Positions 5,927 through 13,843 of a stretch of 19,968 bases of DNA are shown piece after piece. This DNA is from Bacteroidales bacterium UBA1197 (lineage in GTDB: Bacteria; Bacteroidota; Bacteroidia; Bacteroidales; UBA932), in the NCBI GenBank assembly GCA_002309995.1, contig DBYB01000052.1, forward strand, positions 4,335 to 24,302. Direction: 5' to 3'. Below the pieces are notes generated by a model. It was not told where the DNA came from, made no database searches, and was given only the letters and a program-made list of their open reading frames with translations. The position numbers and the translations under genes are program-made. Position 1 is the first letter of the stretch. Each line of letters starts with the position of its first letter.

Positions 5927-7276
5927 TTATTTTTTAGCGTTACGGGCACGGATAATGCCCATCACCTGGGCCTTTGCCATGCGAATGGTGTCCAACAGAG
6001 GTACGTAAGCCGGGCAGCTGTACAGGCAGCAACCGCACTCGATGCAGTCCTGAACGGCGTTCTGCTCCAAGGCGTCGGTATCGCCCACGGCGTACAGTTT
6101 CTTAAGGAGGAACGGCTCCAGGCCCATAGGGCAGGCGTCGGCGCAGCGGCCGCAGCTGATGCACGGAGTCTCCTTGTGGCGGCGGGTCTCCTCGCCGAGG
6201 CAGAGGATGCACGAAGTGCCCTTGACGGTGGCCGCATCGAGGTTGGCGATAGCCTTGCCCATCATCGGGCCGCCGCTCACCAGCTTCACCGTGCCCTCGG
6301 GGATGCCGCCGGCCTGCTCCGCGATGAACGACAAAGGCATACCGATGCGGAAGAGGTAGTTGTGCTGACGCTCCGCCGGAACGGTAGAACCGGTGAAGGT
6401 CATCACATTGGTTACCAGAGGCTTGTTCTTCTGTACGGCCTCATATACGGCAAGCGAAGTGCCAACATTCTGTACCACGGCGCCCACGTCGATCGGGAGG
6501 CCGCCGGACTTGACCTGACGGCGCATCACGGCGTCGATGAGCTGCTTCTCGCCTCCCTGCGGGTAGCGCTTCTTGAGCACCGCCACGCTGATGTTCGGAT
6601 AGCCGAGTCTCTTGATGGACTCGCGAGCCGCAGCAATCGCCTCGGGCTTGTTCTCTTCTATGCCGATGACGCACTTGCATCCGCCCAGCACCTTCTGCAT
6701 AATGGCGGCGCCGACGACTATCTCGTCAGTGCGCTCAAGCAGGATGCGGAAGTCGCTTGTAAGGTAAGGCTCGCACTCGGTGCCGTTGAGAATGAGGCAT
6801 TCAGCCGTCTTGCCGGGCGGCGGGTTGAGCTTCACGTGGGTCGGGAAGGTCGCGCCTCCGAGGCCCACAACGCCGTTCATCTTGACGCGGTCGAGGATGA
6901 AGTCGCGGTCTTCGGGGATGGCGGTCACGAGTTCCGGGCTCAGGTCGATACCCTCGGCCCACTCGTCGCCCTCAACATCAATCTCGATATGCATCACGTT
7001 GAAGCCGGCCAGGTCCTTGCGCGGAGCGATGGCCTTGACGGTGCCGCTCACCGGGGAGTGCACATAAGCGGAGATGAATCCGCCCGGCTCGGCGATAATC
7101 TGGCCCGCCTTGACCTTGTCGCCCACGGCCACTATAGGTTTGGCCTGGGCTCCAAGATGCTGGAACATTGACACATACACCTTGGGCGGCAGGGGCAGCA
7201 CCTCGATGCGGGCCTCGCGCGCCAGTTTGCTGTCGTGCGGATGGATTCCGCCGATGGAGAAAGTGATCTTAGACAT
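5927..7276 (-). CDS. rnfC: Rnf electron transport complex subunit C (NADH/FMN and Fe-S)
   Basis: RnfC is the peripheral cytoplasmic subunit where NAD(H) reacts. I place the start at 7276, where the protein opens MSKITFSIGGIHPHDSK and GGAGG lies 8 nt upstream; a start at 7306 would add ten very basic residues and a longer overlap. In the 449-aa product, VGLGGATFPTHVKL (137-150) is the nucleotide/FMN-binding glycine motif, and YPQGGEKQLI (238-247) is typical of the family. Two [4Fe-4S] motifs sit near the end: C372, C375, C378, C382 and C411, C414, C417, C421. The start codon overlaps the rnfB stop by 8 nt (ATGTCTAA), so the two are probably translationally coupled. Confidence 0.95.
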   Translation of the reverse strand: MSKITFSIGGIHPHDSKLAREARIEVLPLPPKVYVSMFQHLGAQAKPIVAVGDKVKAGQIIAEPGGFISAYVHSPVSGTVKAIAPRKDLAGFNVMHIEIDVEGDEWAEGIDLSPELVTAIPEDRDFILDRVKMNGVVGLGGATFPTHVKLNPPPGKTAECLILNGTECEPYLTSDFRILLERTDEIVVGAAIMQKVLGGCKCVIGIEENKPEAIAAARESIKRLGYPNISVAVLKKRYPQGGEKQLIDAVMRRQVKSGGLPIDVGAVVQNVGTSLAVYEAVQKNKPLVTNVMTFTGSTVPAERQHNYLFRIGMPLSFIAEQAGGIPEGTVKLVSGGPMMGKAIANLDAATVKGTSCILCLGEETRRHKETPCISCGRCADACPMGLEPFLLKKLYAVGDTDALEQNAVQDCIECGCCLYSCPAYVPLLDTIRMAKAQVMGIIRARNAKK

Positions 7277-8156
7277 TTTCCGCCTCCTTTTTCTTGCGTT
7301 CGGCAATACGTTGTTTCACAGCCTCCTTGTCCAGCGGCTTGGGGAAATTCACCCCGTGGATTGCGCCGGTCGGGCAGACGGCCTCGCACTCGCGGCAGAG
7401 CTTGCACTTGTCCGGGTCGATCCAGGCAAGGTTCGCTTCCACGGTGATGGCCTCGTGGGTGCAGGTCTTCGCGCAGATGCCGCAACCGATGCAGGCGTTG
7501 GCGCAAGCCTTCTTCGCGACGGGGCCTTTGTCCTTGTTCGCGCAGGAAACGAACTCGCGCATGCCGCGCGGTCCTTTCGGGCGCAGTTCGATGATGCGTT
7601 TCGGGCAGGCCTTCACGCAGGCGCCGCAAGCGGTGCACTTGGTCTCGTCCACCACGGGAAGACCGGTGGCGGGATCCATGGAGAGGGCGCCGAACTGGCA
7701 GGCCGCCACGCAGTCGCCGCAGCCGAGGCATCCGAAGAGGCAGCCGGTATCGCCACCGTAGAGGGCGGCCTTTACCTTGCAGGACTGCGTTCCTTCGTAC
7801 GTGTTAACGAGGGGACGGTTGGCGCAACTGCCGTTGCAGCGCACCACAGCCACCCTGGGCGCGGCTTCCTTGACCTCACAGCCAAGGATGACGGCCACCT
7901 TCTTCATAACTTCACTGCCGCCTACGGGGCAGAAGTTGGCATCGAGGTTGCCCGCCTTTACGGCAGCGTCTGCAAAAGCCCTGCAGCCTGCGAATCCGCA
8001 GCCGCCGCAGTTGGCTCCGGGCAAAGTCTTCTCGATCTCATCTATTCTCGGGTCCTCCTCCACGCGGAACTTCCTGGCGACCCAGAAGAGCACCAGGGAG
8101 AGCAGCAGGCCGAGGGCCGTGAGAACAGATACGGTCCAGATGATTGTTTCTGTCAT
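7269..8156 (-). CDS. rnfB: Rnf electron transport complex subunit B (ferredoxin-type)
   Basis: RnfB accepts electrons from reduced ferredoxin at the cytoplasmic face. The 295-aa protein has an N-terminal membrane helix (5-27), then the 4Fe-4S domain with PGANCGGCGFAGC (C50, C53, C58, plus C76). A long polyferredoxin part follows, with cysteine groups near 139-153, C174/177/180/184, C222/225/228/232 and C251/254/257/261. It is longer than the roughly 190-aa gamma-proteobacterial RsxB because of these additional clusters, as in anaerobes. The start overlaps the end of the RseC-like gene by 4 nt (ATGA), and its end overlaps rnfC. Confidence 0.95.
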   Translation of the reverse strand: MTETIIWTVSVLTALGLLLSLVLFWVARKFRVEEDPRIDEIEKTLPGANCGGCGFAGCRAFADAAVKAGNLDANFCPVGGSEVMKKVAVILGCEVKEAAPRVAVVRCNGSCANRPLVNTYEGTQSCKVKAALYGGDTGCLFGCLGCGDCVAACQFGALSMDPATGLPVVDETKCTACGACVKACPKRIIELRPKGPRGMREFVSCANKDKGPVAKKACANACIGCGICAKTCTHEAITVEANLAWIDPDKCKLCRECEAVCPTGAIHGVNFPKPLDKEAVKQRIAERKKKEAENV

Positions 8157-8563
8157 TTCAAATAAAAAGCGTAATCTTTACTGAGTTTCTTGCGGAACAG
8201 GAAGATGACAAAGTAGCACACCAGCACGGCTCCTATCGCGCCCAGACCGGCATACAACTCTCCGACGCCCAGCGCAGTGAGCGCCATCAGCGTGACGAAC
8301 AGCACGACAAGCGGCGTGCCGTAGGCGATGAAAACGGCCTTGTAACCCATGGCCTTCTTCAGCACCACCTCCACTTCGTCGCCCACCTGGCGGGGATTCC
8401 AGGCGCTGGTGCGCACCTGTATCTCCTTCACCTGCTGCTCGCCCAGACCGCAGAGGCCCTTGGCGTGGCAGGAAGCGCACGCCGCCTCGGAAACGATCTC
8501 GACGGTAGTGATTTCGGGGTCTATGGCCACAATACGGCCTTTGTGGGTTATTATCTCTTCCAT
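8153..8563 (-). CDS. RseC/SoxR-reducing system family membrane protein
   Basis: The 136-aa protein has the RseC layout: an N-terminal beta-rich domain with the cysteine motif C29-x2-C32-x5-C38 (ACASCHAKGLC), the GDEVEVVL segment, then two membrane helices (about 77-97 and 102-125). In E. coli, RseC acts with the Rsx (Rnf) complex in reducing the SoxR iron-sulfur cluster. In Bacteroidales, a gene of this type commonly heads the rnf operon. It overlaps rnfB by 4 nt and begins directly after the dnaB stop codon. A role in Rnf assembly or redox coupling is likely, but its substrate in this lineage is not known. Confidence 0.9.
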   Translation of the reverse strand: MEEIITHKGRIVAIDPEITTVEIVSEAACASCHAKGLCGLGEQQVKEIQVRTSAWNPRQVGDEVEVVLKKAMGYKAVFIAYGTPLVVLFVTLMALTALGVGELYAGLGAIGAVLVCYFVIFLFRKKLSKDYAFYLK

Positions 8564-10066
8564 TTAAAATTCAGCAGGCTGGGCGAATCCGCCGTAGTCG
8601 GGAATATAGTCGGAGTCGCTGTTCATTGCAGACTCCTTGCGGTTATCGGCCATACGGTCAAGCACTTCGTCCATCTCCATGAAACGGATCTGCTCGCTCT
8701 TGAAGACCATGTCGATATCCTTGGTCTCGCCGTTGCGGTGCTTGGCAATGATGATCTGGGTCTTCTCGCGGTCTTCCACGTTGTCGCTCAGGCCGACGTA
8801 GTCAGGACGGTGGATGAAGATAACCATATCGGCGTCCTGCTCGATGGAGCCGGATTCGCGGAGGTCGCTCAGGAGGGGCTTGCCGCTGCTGCCGGCACGG
8901 GTGACGGCCTGGCGGGACAGCTGCGAAAGGGCGATAATGGGGATATTGAGTTCCTTGGCCGTGGCCTTGAGCGTACGGGAGATGGCCGCGACCTCCTGCT
9001 CACGCATACCCTTGAGTTCCACGGGGCCCTGCATCAACTGCAGGTAGTCCACCACGATGAGGCGCACTCCCTTGTTCTTCACGAGGTTCTTGGCCTTGGT
9101 GCGGAACTCCATAATCTGCATACCCGGCGTATCGTCGATGTAGAACGGGGCCTTGGAGAGATTGCGGAGCTTGAACTCCAGCTGCTCCCACTCGTACGGC
9201 TCCAGTTTCATACTGCCCTTGATCTTGTCGGCACTGAGGCCGGACTCGCTGGTCATCAGACGCTTGACGAGCTGGGTGGCCGACATTTCCAGGGAGAAGA
9301 CGGCCACGGGCATATGATGATCCACCGCAGCGTTGCGCGCAAGATTGAGCGCGAAGGCGGTCTTACCTACGGACGGACGGGCAGCCAGGATGATGAGGTC
9401 TGAGCGCTGCCAGCCGTTGGTCACGCGGTCGATGCTCACGAATCCAGACGGCACGCCGCTGAGGCCCTCGGTATTCTGCTGCTCCTGCAGGTCCCCCATC
9501 GCTATGTTGATGATGCTGCCGATGTCCTGCACCTCCTTGCGTACGTTGCTCTGGATGGCGTCGTACACCTTGGTCTGGGCCTTGTCAATCAGGTCGTCCA
9601 CGGGGACGGACTCGTCGTAGGCGTCGCGCAGGATGTCGTAGGAGGCGGTGATGAGGTCGCGCTGTATGGTCTTCTGCTTGAGGATCTTGACGTAGTACTC
9701 CATATGCGCCGCGCTGCCCACCTTCTCCGACAGACCGGCCAGCACCACAGGGCCTCCGACAATCTCCAGGTTGCCGTTGCTCTTGAGTTGGTTGCTGACG
9801 GTGATGATGTCGATGGAGGTGTGGTCCAGCACCAGGGCGCCCATAGCCTCGAAGATCATACGGTGCTTCTGGTCGTAGAAGCACGAAGCGGTGAGCTCCT
9901 CCATTGCCAGGTCCACGCAGGAGGGCTCGATGAGCATGGCGCCGAGGACCGCCTCTTCAACGTCAAGAGCCTGAGGGGGTTTATTACCCATCTCAAGCCC
10001 TATCGTGTCGAGGTCGGCCGCCGGGCGGCTCTTCCCCTTTGTGGTCTTGGAACCCGTTCCTGCCAT
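8564..10066 (-). CDS. dnaB: Replicative DNA helicase DnaB
   Basis: DnaB is the hexameric 5'-3' helicase that unwinds the replication fork. The 500-aa protein has the N-terminal primase-interacting domain (PPQALDVEEAVLGAML, about 30-45) and the RecA-like C-terminal ATPase. Walker A is ARPSVGKTAFAL (229-240), the catalytic Glu region VFSLEMS is at 256-262, Walker B LIVVDYLQLM ends in D340 and the loop, and the DLRESGSIEQDADMVIFIHR segment follows. No intein interrupts it. The start codon overlaps the upstream stop as TAATG, and the gene abuts the RseC-like gene without spacer. It has about 25 extra N-terminal residues before the conserved part; Met26 (coordinate 9991) is an alternative start. 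Confidence 0.95.
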   Translation of the reverse strand: MAGTGSKTTKGKSRPAADLDTIGLEMGNKPPQALDVEEAVLGAMLIEPSCVDLAMEELTASCFYDQKHRMIFEAMGALVLDHTSIDIITVSNQLKSNGNLEIVGGPVVLAGLSEKVGSAAHMEYYVKILKQKTIQRDLITASYDILRDAYDESVPVDDLIDKAQTKVYDAIQSNVRKEVQDIGSIINIAMGDLQEQQNTEGLSGVPSGFVSIDRVTNGWQRSDLIILAARPSVGKTAFALNLARNAAVDHHMPVAVFSLEMSATQLVKRLMTSESGLSADKIKGSMKLEPYEWEQLEFKLRNLSKAPFYIDDTPGMQIMEFRTKAKNLVKNKGVRLIVVDYLQLMQGPVELKGMREQEVAAISRTLKATAKELNIPIIALSQLSRQAVTRAGSSGKPLLSDLRESGSIEQDADMVIFIHRPDYVGLSDNVEDREKTQIIIAKHRNGETKDIDMVFKSEQIRFMEMDEVLDRMADNRKESAMNSDSDYIPDYGGFAQPAEF

Positions 10067-10890
10067 TATTCAGGTTTCTGGGGCGTCGCAACGATGATGC
10101 GCCCGCAGTGCTCGCAAATCACGAGACGCTTGCCGGAGGCGATATCGATGAGACGCTGAGGGGTGACGGTATTGAAGCAGCCGCCGCAGGAGTCACCATT
10201 GAACACGGTTACCACGGCAAGGTGGTTGTGCACGCTGGCGCGGATGCGGTTGTAGGCGCTGAGGGTACGCTCGTCGAGCTGGGCGGCCAGGTCGTCGCGC
10301 TTCTTGGTGAGGGCTTTCTCCTCCTTTGCGGTGGATTCGACTATCACGGCGAGCTCTTCCTTCTTGGCCTCCAGGTCTATTGCAAGGACGTCGAGCTTCT
10401 GGTTGACGTTCTCGATGATGTTCTTGTTCTCGGCAATGGCGTCGCGGGACTCGCCGATCTTCTTCTCGTCGATCTTGCGGAGGATACCGAGGTTCTCGAG
10501 TTCCTTGTTGATGGAGTCGAACTCGCGGCTGTTGGAGATCTTCTCCAGCTGGCTGCGGTACTTCTCTATCTCGCCGTCCAGGCTAACGATGTCTTCGTTC
10601 ATAGCCTGGATGTTCTGGTTGTACTGGGCGATTATCCCTTCGACACTGGCAATGCGGGCGTTGCAGGCGTCCACCTCAGCCTCGAGTGCGGCGACCTCGG
10701 CCGGGAGCTCACCGCGCAGCTGCACGAGCTTCTCTATCTCGTTGTCTGCGCACTGCAAGTCGTAAAGTATCTTGAGTTTCTCTTCGGTATTGGACTCGGA
10801 ATCTGCGAAAGTCTTGCGCAGGGATACGAAAGTCTCACGTTCGTCGATCGGAGTGCCGATCTTCTTGACAGGTTTCTTGGTTGCGGCCAT
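10066..10890 (-). CDS. CdsZ-like coiled-coil protein with C4 zinc ribbon
   Basis: A 274-aa soluble protein, mostly a long charged coiled coil (about residues 40-225), ending in a zinc ribbon with C235-x2-C238 (SCGGCFN) and C259-x2-C262 (ICEHCGR). This matches the zf-RING_7/CdsZ family (Chlamydia CT398 type), widely conserved and of unsettled function, with reported links to secretion, nucleic acids or sigma-54 in other bacteria. A Lys-rich N-terminal tail (MAATKKPVKK) precedes the coil. It overlaps dnaB by 1 nt, so it is co-transcribed with it. A TAnnTTTG element lies 27 nt before the start, making this the probable first gene of the dnaB-rnf-ispF transcript. Confidence 0.88.
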   Translation of the reverse strand: MAATKKPVKKIGTPIDERETFVSLRKTFADSESNTEEKLKILYDLQCADNEIEKLVQLRGELPAEVAALEAEVDACNARIASVEGIIAQYNQNIQAMNEDIVSLDGEIEKYRSQLEKISNSREFDSINKELENLGILRKIDEKKIGESRDAIAENKNIIENVNQKLDVLAIDLEAKKEELAVIVESTAKEEKALTKKRDDLAAQLDERTLSAYNRIRASVHNHLAVVTVFNGDSCGGCFNTVTPQRLIDIASGKRLVICEHCGRIIVATPQKPE

Positions 10891-10916
10891 AAAATATGAT
10901 AATTCTATAAGGGATG

Positions 10917-10924
10917 CAAAGATA
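10917..10924 (-). promoter_or_regulatory. -7 element upstream of the CdsZ-dnaB-rnf gene set
   Basis: TATCTTTG on the minus strand matches TAnnTTTG, 27 nt from the start codon at 10890, in the 48-nt AT-rich gap between genes. A clear TTTG at -33 is missing (TTCC near 10944-10947), so strength is uncertain. Confidence 0.5.
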
Positions 10925-10938
10925 TAAAAAAATATTCG

Positions 10939-11256
10939 TTATAAGGAATTTTTTATTTCCATCAGCTGGGCCCTGATTTCACGCAGGGATTCGAGCGCCT
11001 TGACTGAGTTGCTGACCTTGGCGTTGCCTGCCACCAGCTGCTTCTCGGCGCCTTCCAGGGTAAGGCCCTTGTCTTTCACGAGATAGTGAATCTGCTTCAG
11101 GATTTCGATGTCTTCTTCCGTGTACTGGCGGTTGCCCTTGGCCGTGCGGCGGGGCTTTATGAGCTTGGGGAAGGAGTTGGACCAGAAACGTACCAGGGAG
11201 ATGGACTCTCCGAGGATTTCTGCGGTCTCGCTGATAGAATAGTACAGTTTTTCCAT
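10939..11256 (-). CDS. MerR-type transcriptional regulator
   Basis: A 105-aa protein with a MerR winged helix-turn-helix at the N-terminus: YYSISETAEILGESISLVRF (5-24), then the wing FPKLIKPRRTAKGNRQYTEEDIEILKQI. Residues 50-80 (IHYLVKDKGLTLEGAEKQL) complete the domain, and a short helical tail follows. It lacks the longer coiled coil and effector domain of classical MerR activators, so the signal it senses is unknown. This compact form is common in Bacteroidota next to M23 peptidase genes. It starts 6 nt after the upstream peptidase gene and probably shares its transcript. Confidence 0.85.
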   Translation of the reverse strand: MEKLYYSISETAEILGESISLVRFWSNSFPKLIKPRRTAKGNRQYTEEDIEILKQIHYLVKDKGLTLEGAEKQLVAGNAKVSNSVKALESLREIRAQLMEIKNSL

Positions 11257-11262
11257 ATTGCG

Positions 11263-12180
11263 TTAATCCATTGTTTGCTTGGTATGGCGGGCCATATAGA
11301 CCATATTGGTGTAGTCTTCAGGCGTCACGGTGGCGAAGATATAATTGAGCGGGTCGAGCATTACGGTGTCGCGCCACACCTCGTAATGAAGATGCGGGGC
11401 GTAGGAATTGCCGCTCATACCTGCCGTTGCTATGCGGGCGCCCTTCCTGACGCTCTGGCCCTGGCCCACGAAGATGTCGGCCAGATGGGCGTAGCGAGTG
11501 ATGTAACCACCTTGATGCTTGATTGTTACGGTGTTACCCTCGCCCTTGCGGGAGCGGCTGACGCGACTGACTATGCCGGCTGCGGGAGCATACACGCTCG
11601 TGCCTTGCGCGACTATGAAATCGACGCCGTTATGATGCGCCTTGGTGGTGTAGAACGGGTTGATTTTCTCTCCCGTGCCGGCGCCTGTCTGGGTGTAGCT
11701 TAGGCTGTCCAGCGGCAGCTGCATTGGAGGCATAACGAAGTCTTTGCGGTTGAGGCTCTCGACTATGACCTTGAAGAGGCTGTCCACCTGTCCGGCATCG
11801 GAAAGCAGGCGGTCCGCCTTGTGGGCGGTGTAGAACACCAACTTGGAATCGGGAATGGAATCGCTCCCGAAAAAGATGCTCAGGGACGACATCGGGTCGT
11901 CTGCGGGAGGTTCAGCGTGGAAAATGTCCTTGTAAATCCCGTCGTCCTGTGCAGACAGGCTCGCAAGCTCATTACTGACGCCGGCCAGCTTATGCAGGAC
12001 CTGGGGATACAATTCCTCGTACGACTTGTTCTGAGCCTTGATGGCCTTCTCCTCTTCGGTACTGTAGAAAAGGCATACTATCGCATAGCCAACGAAGGTC
12101 AGCGACAGCACGGACAGTATGAAGGTCAGCGGCCTCCATACGAACCTGCGCAGTATATGACGTTTCTTATTGCCTTCCAT
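11263..12180 (-). CDS. Membrane-anchored M23 family metallopeptidase (downstream copy)
   Basis: The 305-aa protein has an N-terminal membrane helix (about 18-38) and a C-terminal LytM/M23 domain that would cut peptide crosslinks in peptidoglycan on the periplasmic side. Active-site residues are intact: H183 and D187 in HHNGVDF, H232 in RYAHLA, and H263/H265 in APHLHYEVW. The middle (45-150) is helical and variable. It overlaps the upstream M23 gene by 14 nt and has the same architecture, so the pair looks like an old tandem duplication. The MerR-type gene follows after 6 nt. Because the catalytic set is complete, an enzyme is more likely than a regulator. Confidence 0.9.
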   Translation of the reverse strand: MEGNKKRHILRRFVWRPLTFILSVLSLTFVGYAIVCLFYSTEEEKAIKAQNKSYEELYPQVLHKLAGVSNELASLSAQDDGIYKDIFHAEPPADDPMSSLSIFFGSDSIPDSKLVFYTAHKADRLLSDAGQVDSLFKVIVESLNRKDFVMPPMQLPLDSLSYTQTGAGTGEKINPFYTTKAHHNGVDFIVAQGTSVYAPAAGIVSRVSRSRKGEGNTVTIKHQGGYITRYAHLADIFVGQGQSVRKGARIATAGMSGNSYAPHLHYEVWRDTVMLDPLNYIFATVTPEDYTNMVYMARHTKQTMD

Positions 12181-13105
12181 TTGTACCTTGTTTCTTTTGC
12201 CTTTCGCCCATCGTGGAGGTGGTAGGGCGGACCTTGCTGTTCTCTGCCCGCCGCTTGTCTATCATAGCCTCATACTCTTTGTATGGCATACTCAGGTCCA
12301 TATAACTCACAGGATTGACGGGGCTCTTACGGTATATCACCTCATAGTGCAGATGAGGCCCGGTAGCCTTGCCGGAACGGCCCACCTCGCCTATCTTGTC
12401 GCCCCTGTGGACCTCCTGGCCCACGCCGACGTCTATCGTGCTCAGGTGGGCGTATCTGGTCTGATAGCCGAATCCGTGGTCGATGACGACCTCGTTGCCG
12501 TAGCCCTTGTACTTGAAGTCCACCTTCTCAACCACTCCGTCGCCGGTGGCATAGACGGGGGTGCCTTTCTGGGCAGCGAAATCCTGCCCGGTATGCCTTG
12601 CCGTAACGCCGTAAACCGGGTCTATACGCGTGCCGAACGGGCTGGAGACGTGATAGTTGCCTCGTTTGGGGAGCAGCGGCGGCACGGCCGGTATGCAGGA
12701 AACCATATCGCCCGCCGTCTTGGCCACTTTGGCCACCTCGCCCATAGCCGTCACCTGGGAGTCCAGGCGGGCCTTCACCCAGTCGATACGGGCTTCGAGC
12801 GCAAGCATATCGTTGGCGCTGCTGTCTGCAAAGGGCTCATATGTGATAGGGTCGAGGGCGAAGATGGAACGGTAAACCTGATTGTTGCGGGCCTCGATGC
12901 CGGAGAGAGATTCCTCGTAGATGTCGAGTTTGTGGCGCACGACGCCCATGCGGGCCTGCCACGCGTCGTTGCGCTTCTTCAGCAGTGCGGTCTTGGGAAG
13001 ATCGTTGCCCAACTGCACGAACCACAACCAGCAGAAAGCGGCGACCACGGCGGCCGCCCCGACTGCCGTGAGACAGGTGTGAAGTTTTGCATACTTACGT
13101 GACAT
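12167..13105 (-). CDS. Membrane-anchored M23 family metallopeptidase (upstream copy)
   Basis: The 312-aa protein has a membrane helix near residues 12-31, a helical linker to about 135, and a complete M23 domain. PFGTRIDPVYGVTARHTGQDF carries zinc ligands H171 and D175; RYAHLS has H220; and GPHLHYEV has H251 and H253. It should be a peptidoglycan endopeptidase facing the periplasm. A Lys/Arg-rich tail extends beyond the catalytic domain. A consensus -7 element (TAACTTTG) ends only 5 nt before the start codon, so the mRNA may be almost leaderless. The 14-nt overlap with the next M23 gene suggests both are made together. Confidence 0.9.
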   Translation of the reverse strand: MSRKYAKLHTCLTAVGAAAVVAAFCWLWFVQLGNDLPKTALLKKRNDAWQARMGVVRHKLDIYEESLSGIEARNNQVYRSIFALDPITYEPFADSSANDMLALEARIDWVKARLDSQVTAMGEVAKVAKTAGDMVSCIPAVPPLLPKRGNYHVSSPFGTRIDPVYGVTARHTGQDFAAQKGTPVYATGDGVVEKVDFKYKGYGNEVVIDHGFGYQTRYAHLSTIDVGVGQEVHRGDKIGEVGRSGKATGPHLHYEVIYRKSPVNPVSYMDLSMPYKEYEAMIDKRRAENSKVRPTTSTMGERQKKQGTNGRQ

Positions 13106-13110
13106 CCGGG

Positions 13111-13140
13111 CAAAGTTACTAACTTTTTGCGGATTAGCAA
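13111..13140 (-). promoter_or_regulatory. Promoter of the tandem M23 genes
   Basis: TTG (13140-13138), a 19-nt spacer and TAACTTTG (13118-13111) on the minus strand fit the Bacteroidota consensus. The -7 element ends 5 nt before the ATG at 13105, so transcription would begin at or within a few bases of the start codon. Confidence 0.65.
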
Positions 13141-13170
13141 GCCTTATCTAAAGTTGGGGAACGCGGCGGT

Positions 13171-13839
13171 TTAGATAAAACGGCCGTCTTTCATTGCTAT
13201 GCTGCGGTCGCAGATGGCAGCAAGTTCCGGGTCGTGGGTAACGATTACGAGGGTCTGCCCGAGGGTATCTCTCAGACTGAAAAGGAGTTTGTGGATTTCC
13301 TGCTTGGTGGCGGAATCCAGGTTGCCGGTAGGCTCGTCGGCGAAGAGTACGGCGGGGTTGTTGACCAGCGCCCTGGCGATGGCCACGCGCTGCTGCTCGC
13401 CGCCGGACATCTCGGCCGGCTTGTGCGAAGCGCGGTGCTCCAGACCTACCAGGCCAAGGAGCCTCAAGGCGTCTTCCCTGGCCTGCCTGGTGGTGCGGCC
13501 GGCTATCAGCGCGGGAATCATAACATTCTCTGCAGCAGTGAATTCCGGCAGAAGGTGATGAGCCTGGAACACGAAGCCTATGCGCTTGCCGCGGAAGGCC
13601 GCGAGGGCATCTCCCTTGAGGGAACGGCCGCCTTCCTGGAACACCCTGGTGCCGTCGATTTCCAGTGTGCCGCTGTCAGGAGTGGAAAGGGTGCCGAGTA
13701 TCTGGAGCAGGGTCGTTTTGCCTGCCCCGGACGCACCGGTTACAGAAAGGATTTCCCCTTTCGGCACCTCAAGGTCTATCCCCTTCAGCACCTCCAGGGT
13801 TCCGAAGCTCTTATGAATGTTATGAGCGGTGATTATCAA
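13171..13839 (-). CDS. LolD-like ABC transporter ATP-binding protein
   Basis: A 222-aa ATPase of the LolD/MacB/FtsE type. Walker A is GASGAGKT (35-42), the Q-loop is Q92, the signature is MSGGEQQR (144-151), Walker B is VLFADEP (164-170) with E169 followed by TGNLD, and the switch His is H202 (VTHD). LolD partners extract lipoproteins from the inner membrane for transport to the outer membrane. No permease gene (LolC/E or MacB type) is adjacent, so the partner must be encoded elsewhere and the Lol assignment is by sequence resemblance only. It begins 4 nt after the phosphopantetheinyl transferase gene, and the two share a promoter. Confidence 0.9.
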   Translation of the reverse strand: MIITAHNIHKSFGTLEVLKGIDLEVPKGEILSVTGASGAGKTTLLQILGTLSTPDSGTLEIDGTRVFQEGGRSLKGDALAAFRGKRIGFVFQAHHLLPEFTAAENVMIPALIAGRTTRQAREDALRLLGLVGLEHRASHKPAEMSGGEQQRVAIARALVNNPAVLFADEPTGNLDSATKQEIHKLLFSLRDTLGQTLVIVTHDPELAAICDRSIAMKDGRFI

Positions 13840-13843
13840 AGGA

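Noticed and set aside
8144..9403. 419-codon plus-strand open frame across dnaB
   Set aside because: A shadow on the strand opposite dnaB and the RseC-like gene; no recognisable domain, and the minus-strand genes have intact motifs.
13171..13839. FtsE or MacB assignment for the ABC ATPase
   Set aside because: The motifs are shared by the whole LolD/MacB/FtsE group and no permease or FtsX gene is adjacent, so only a LolD-like call is justified.
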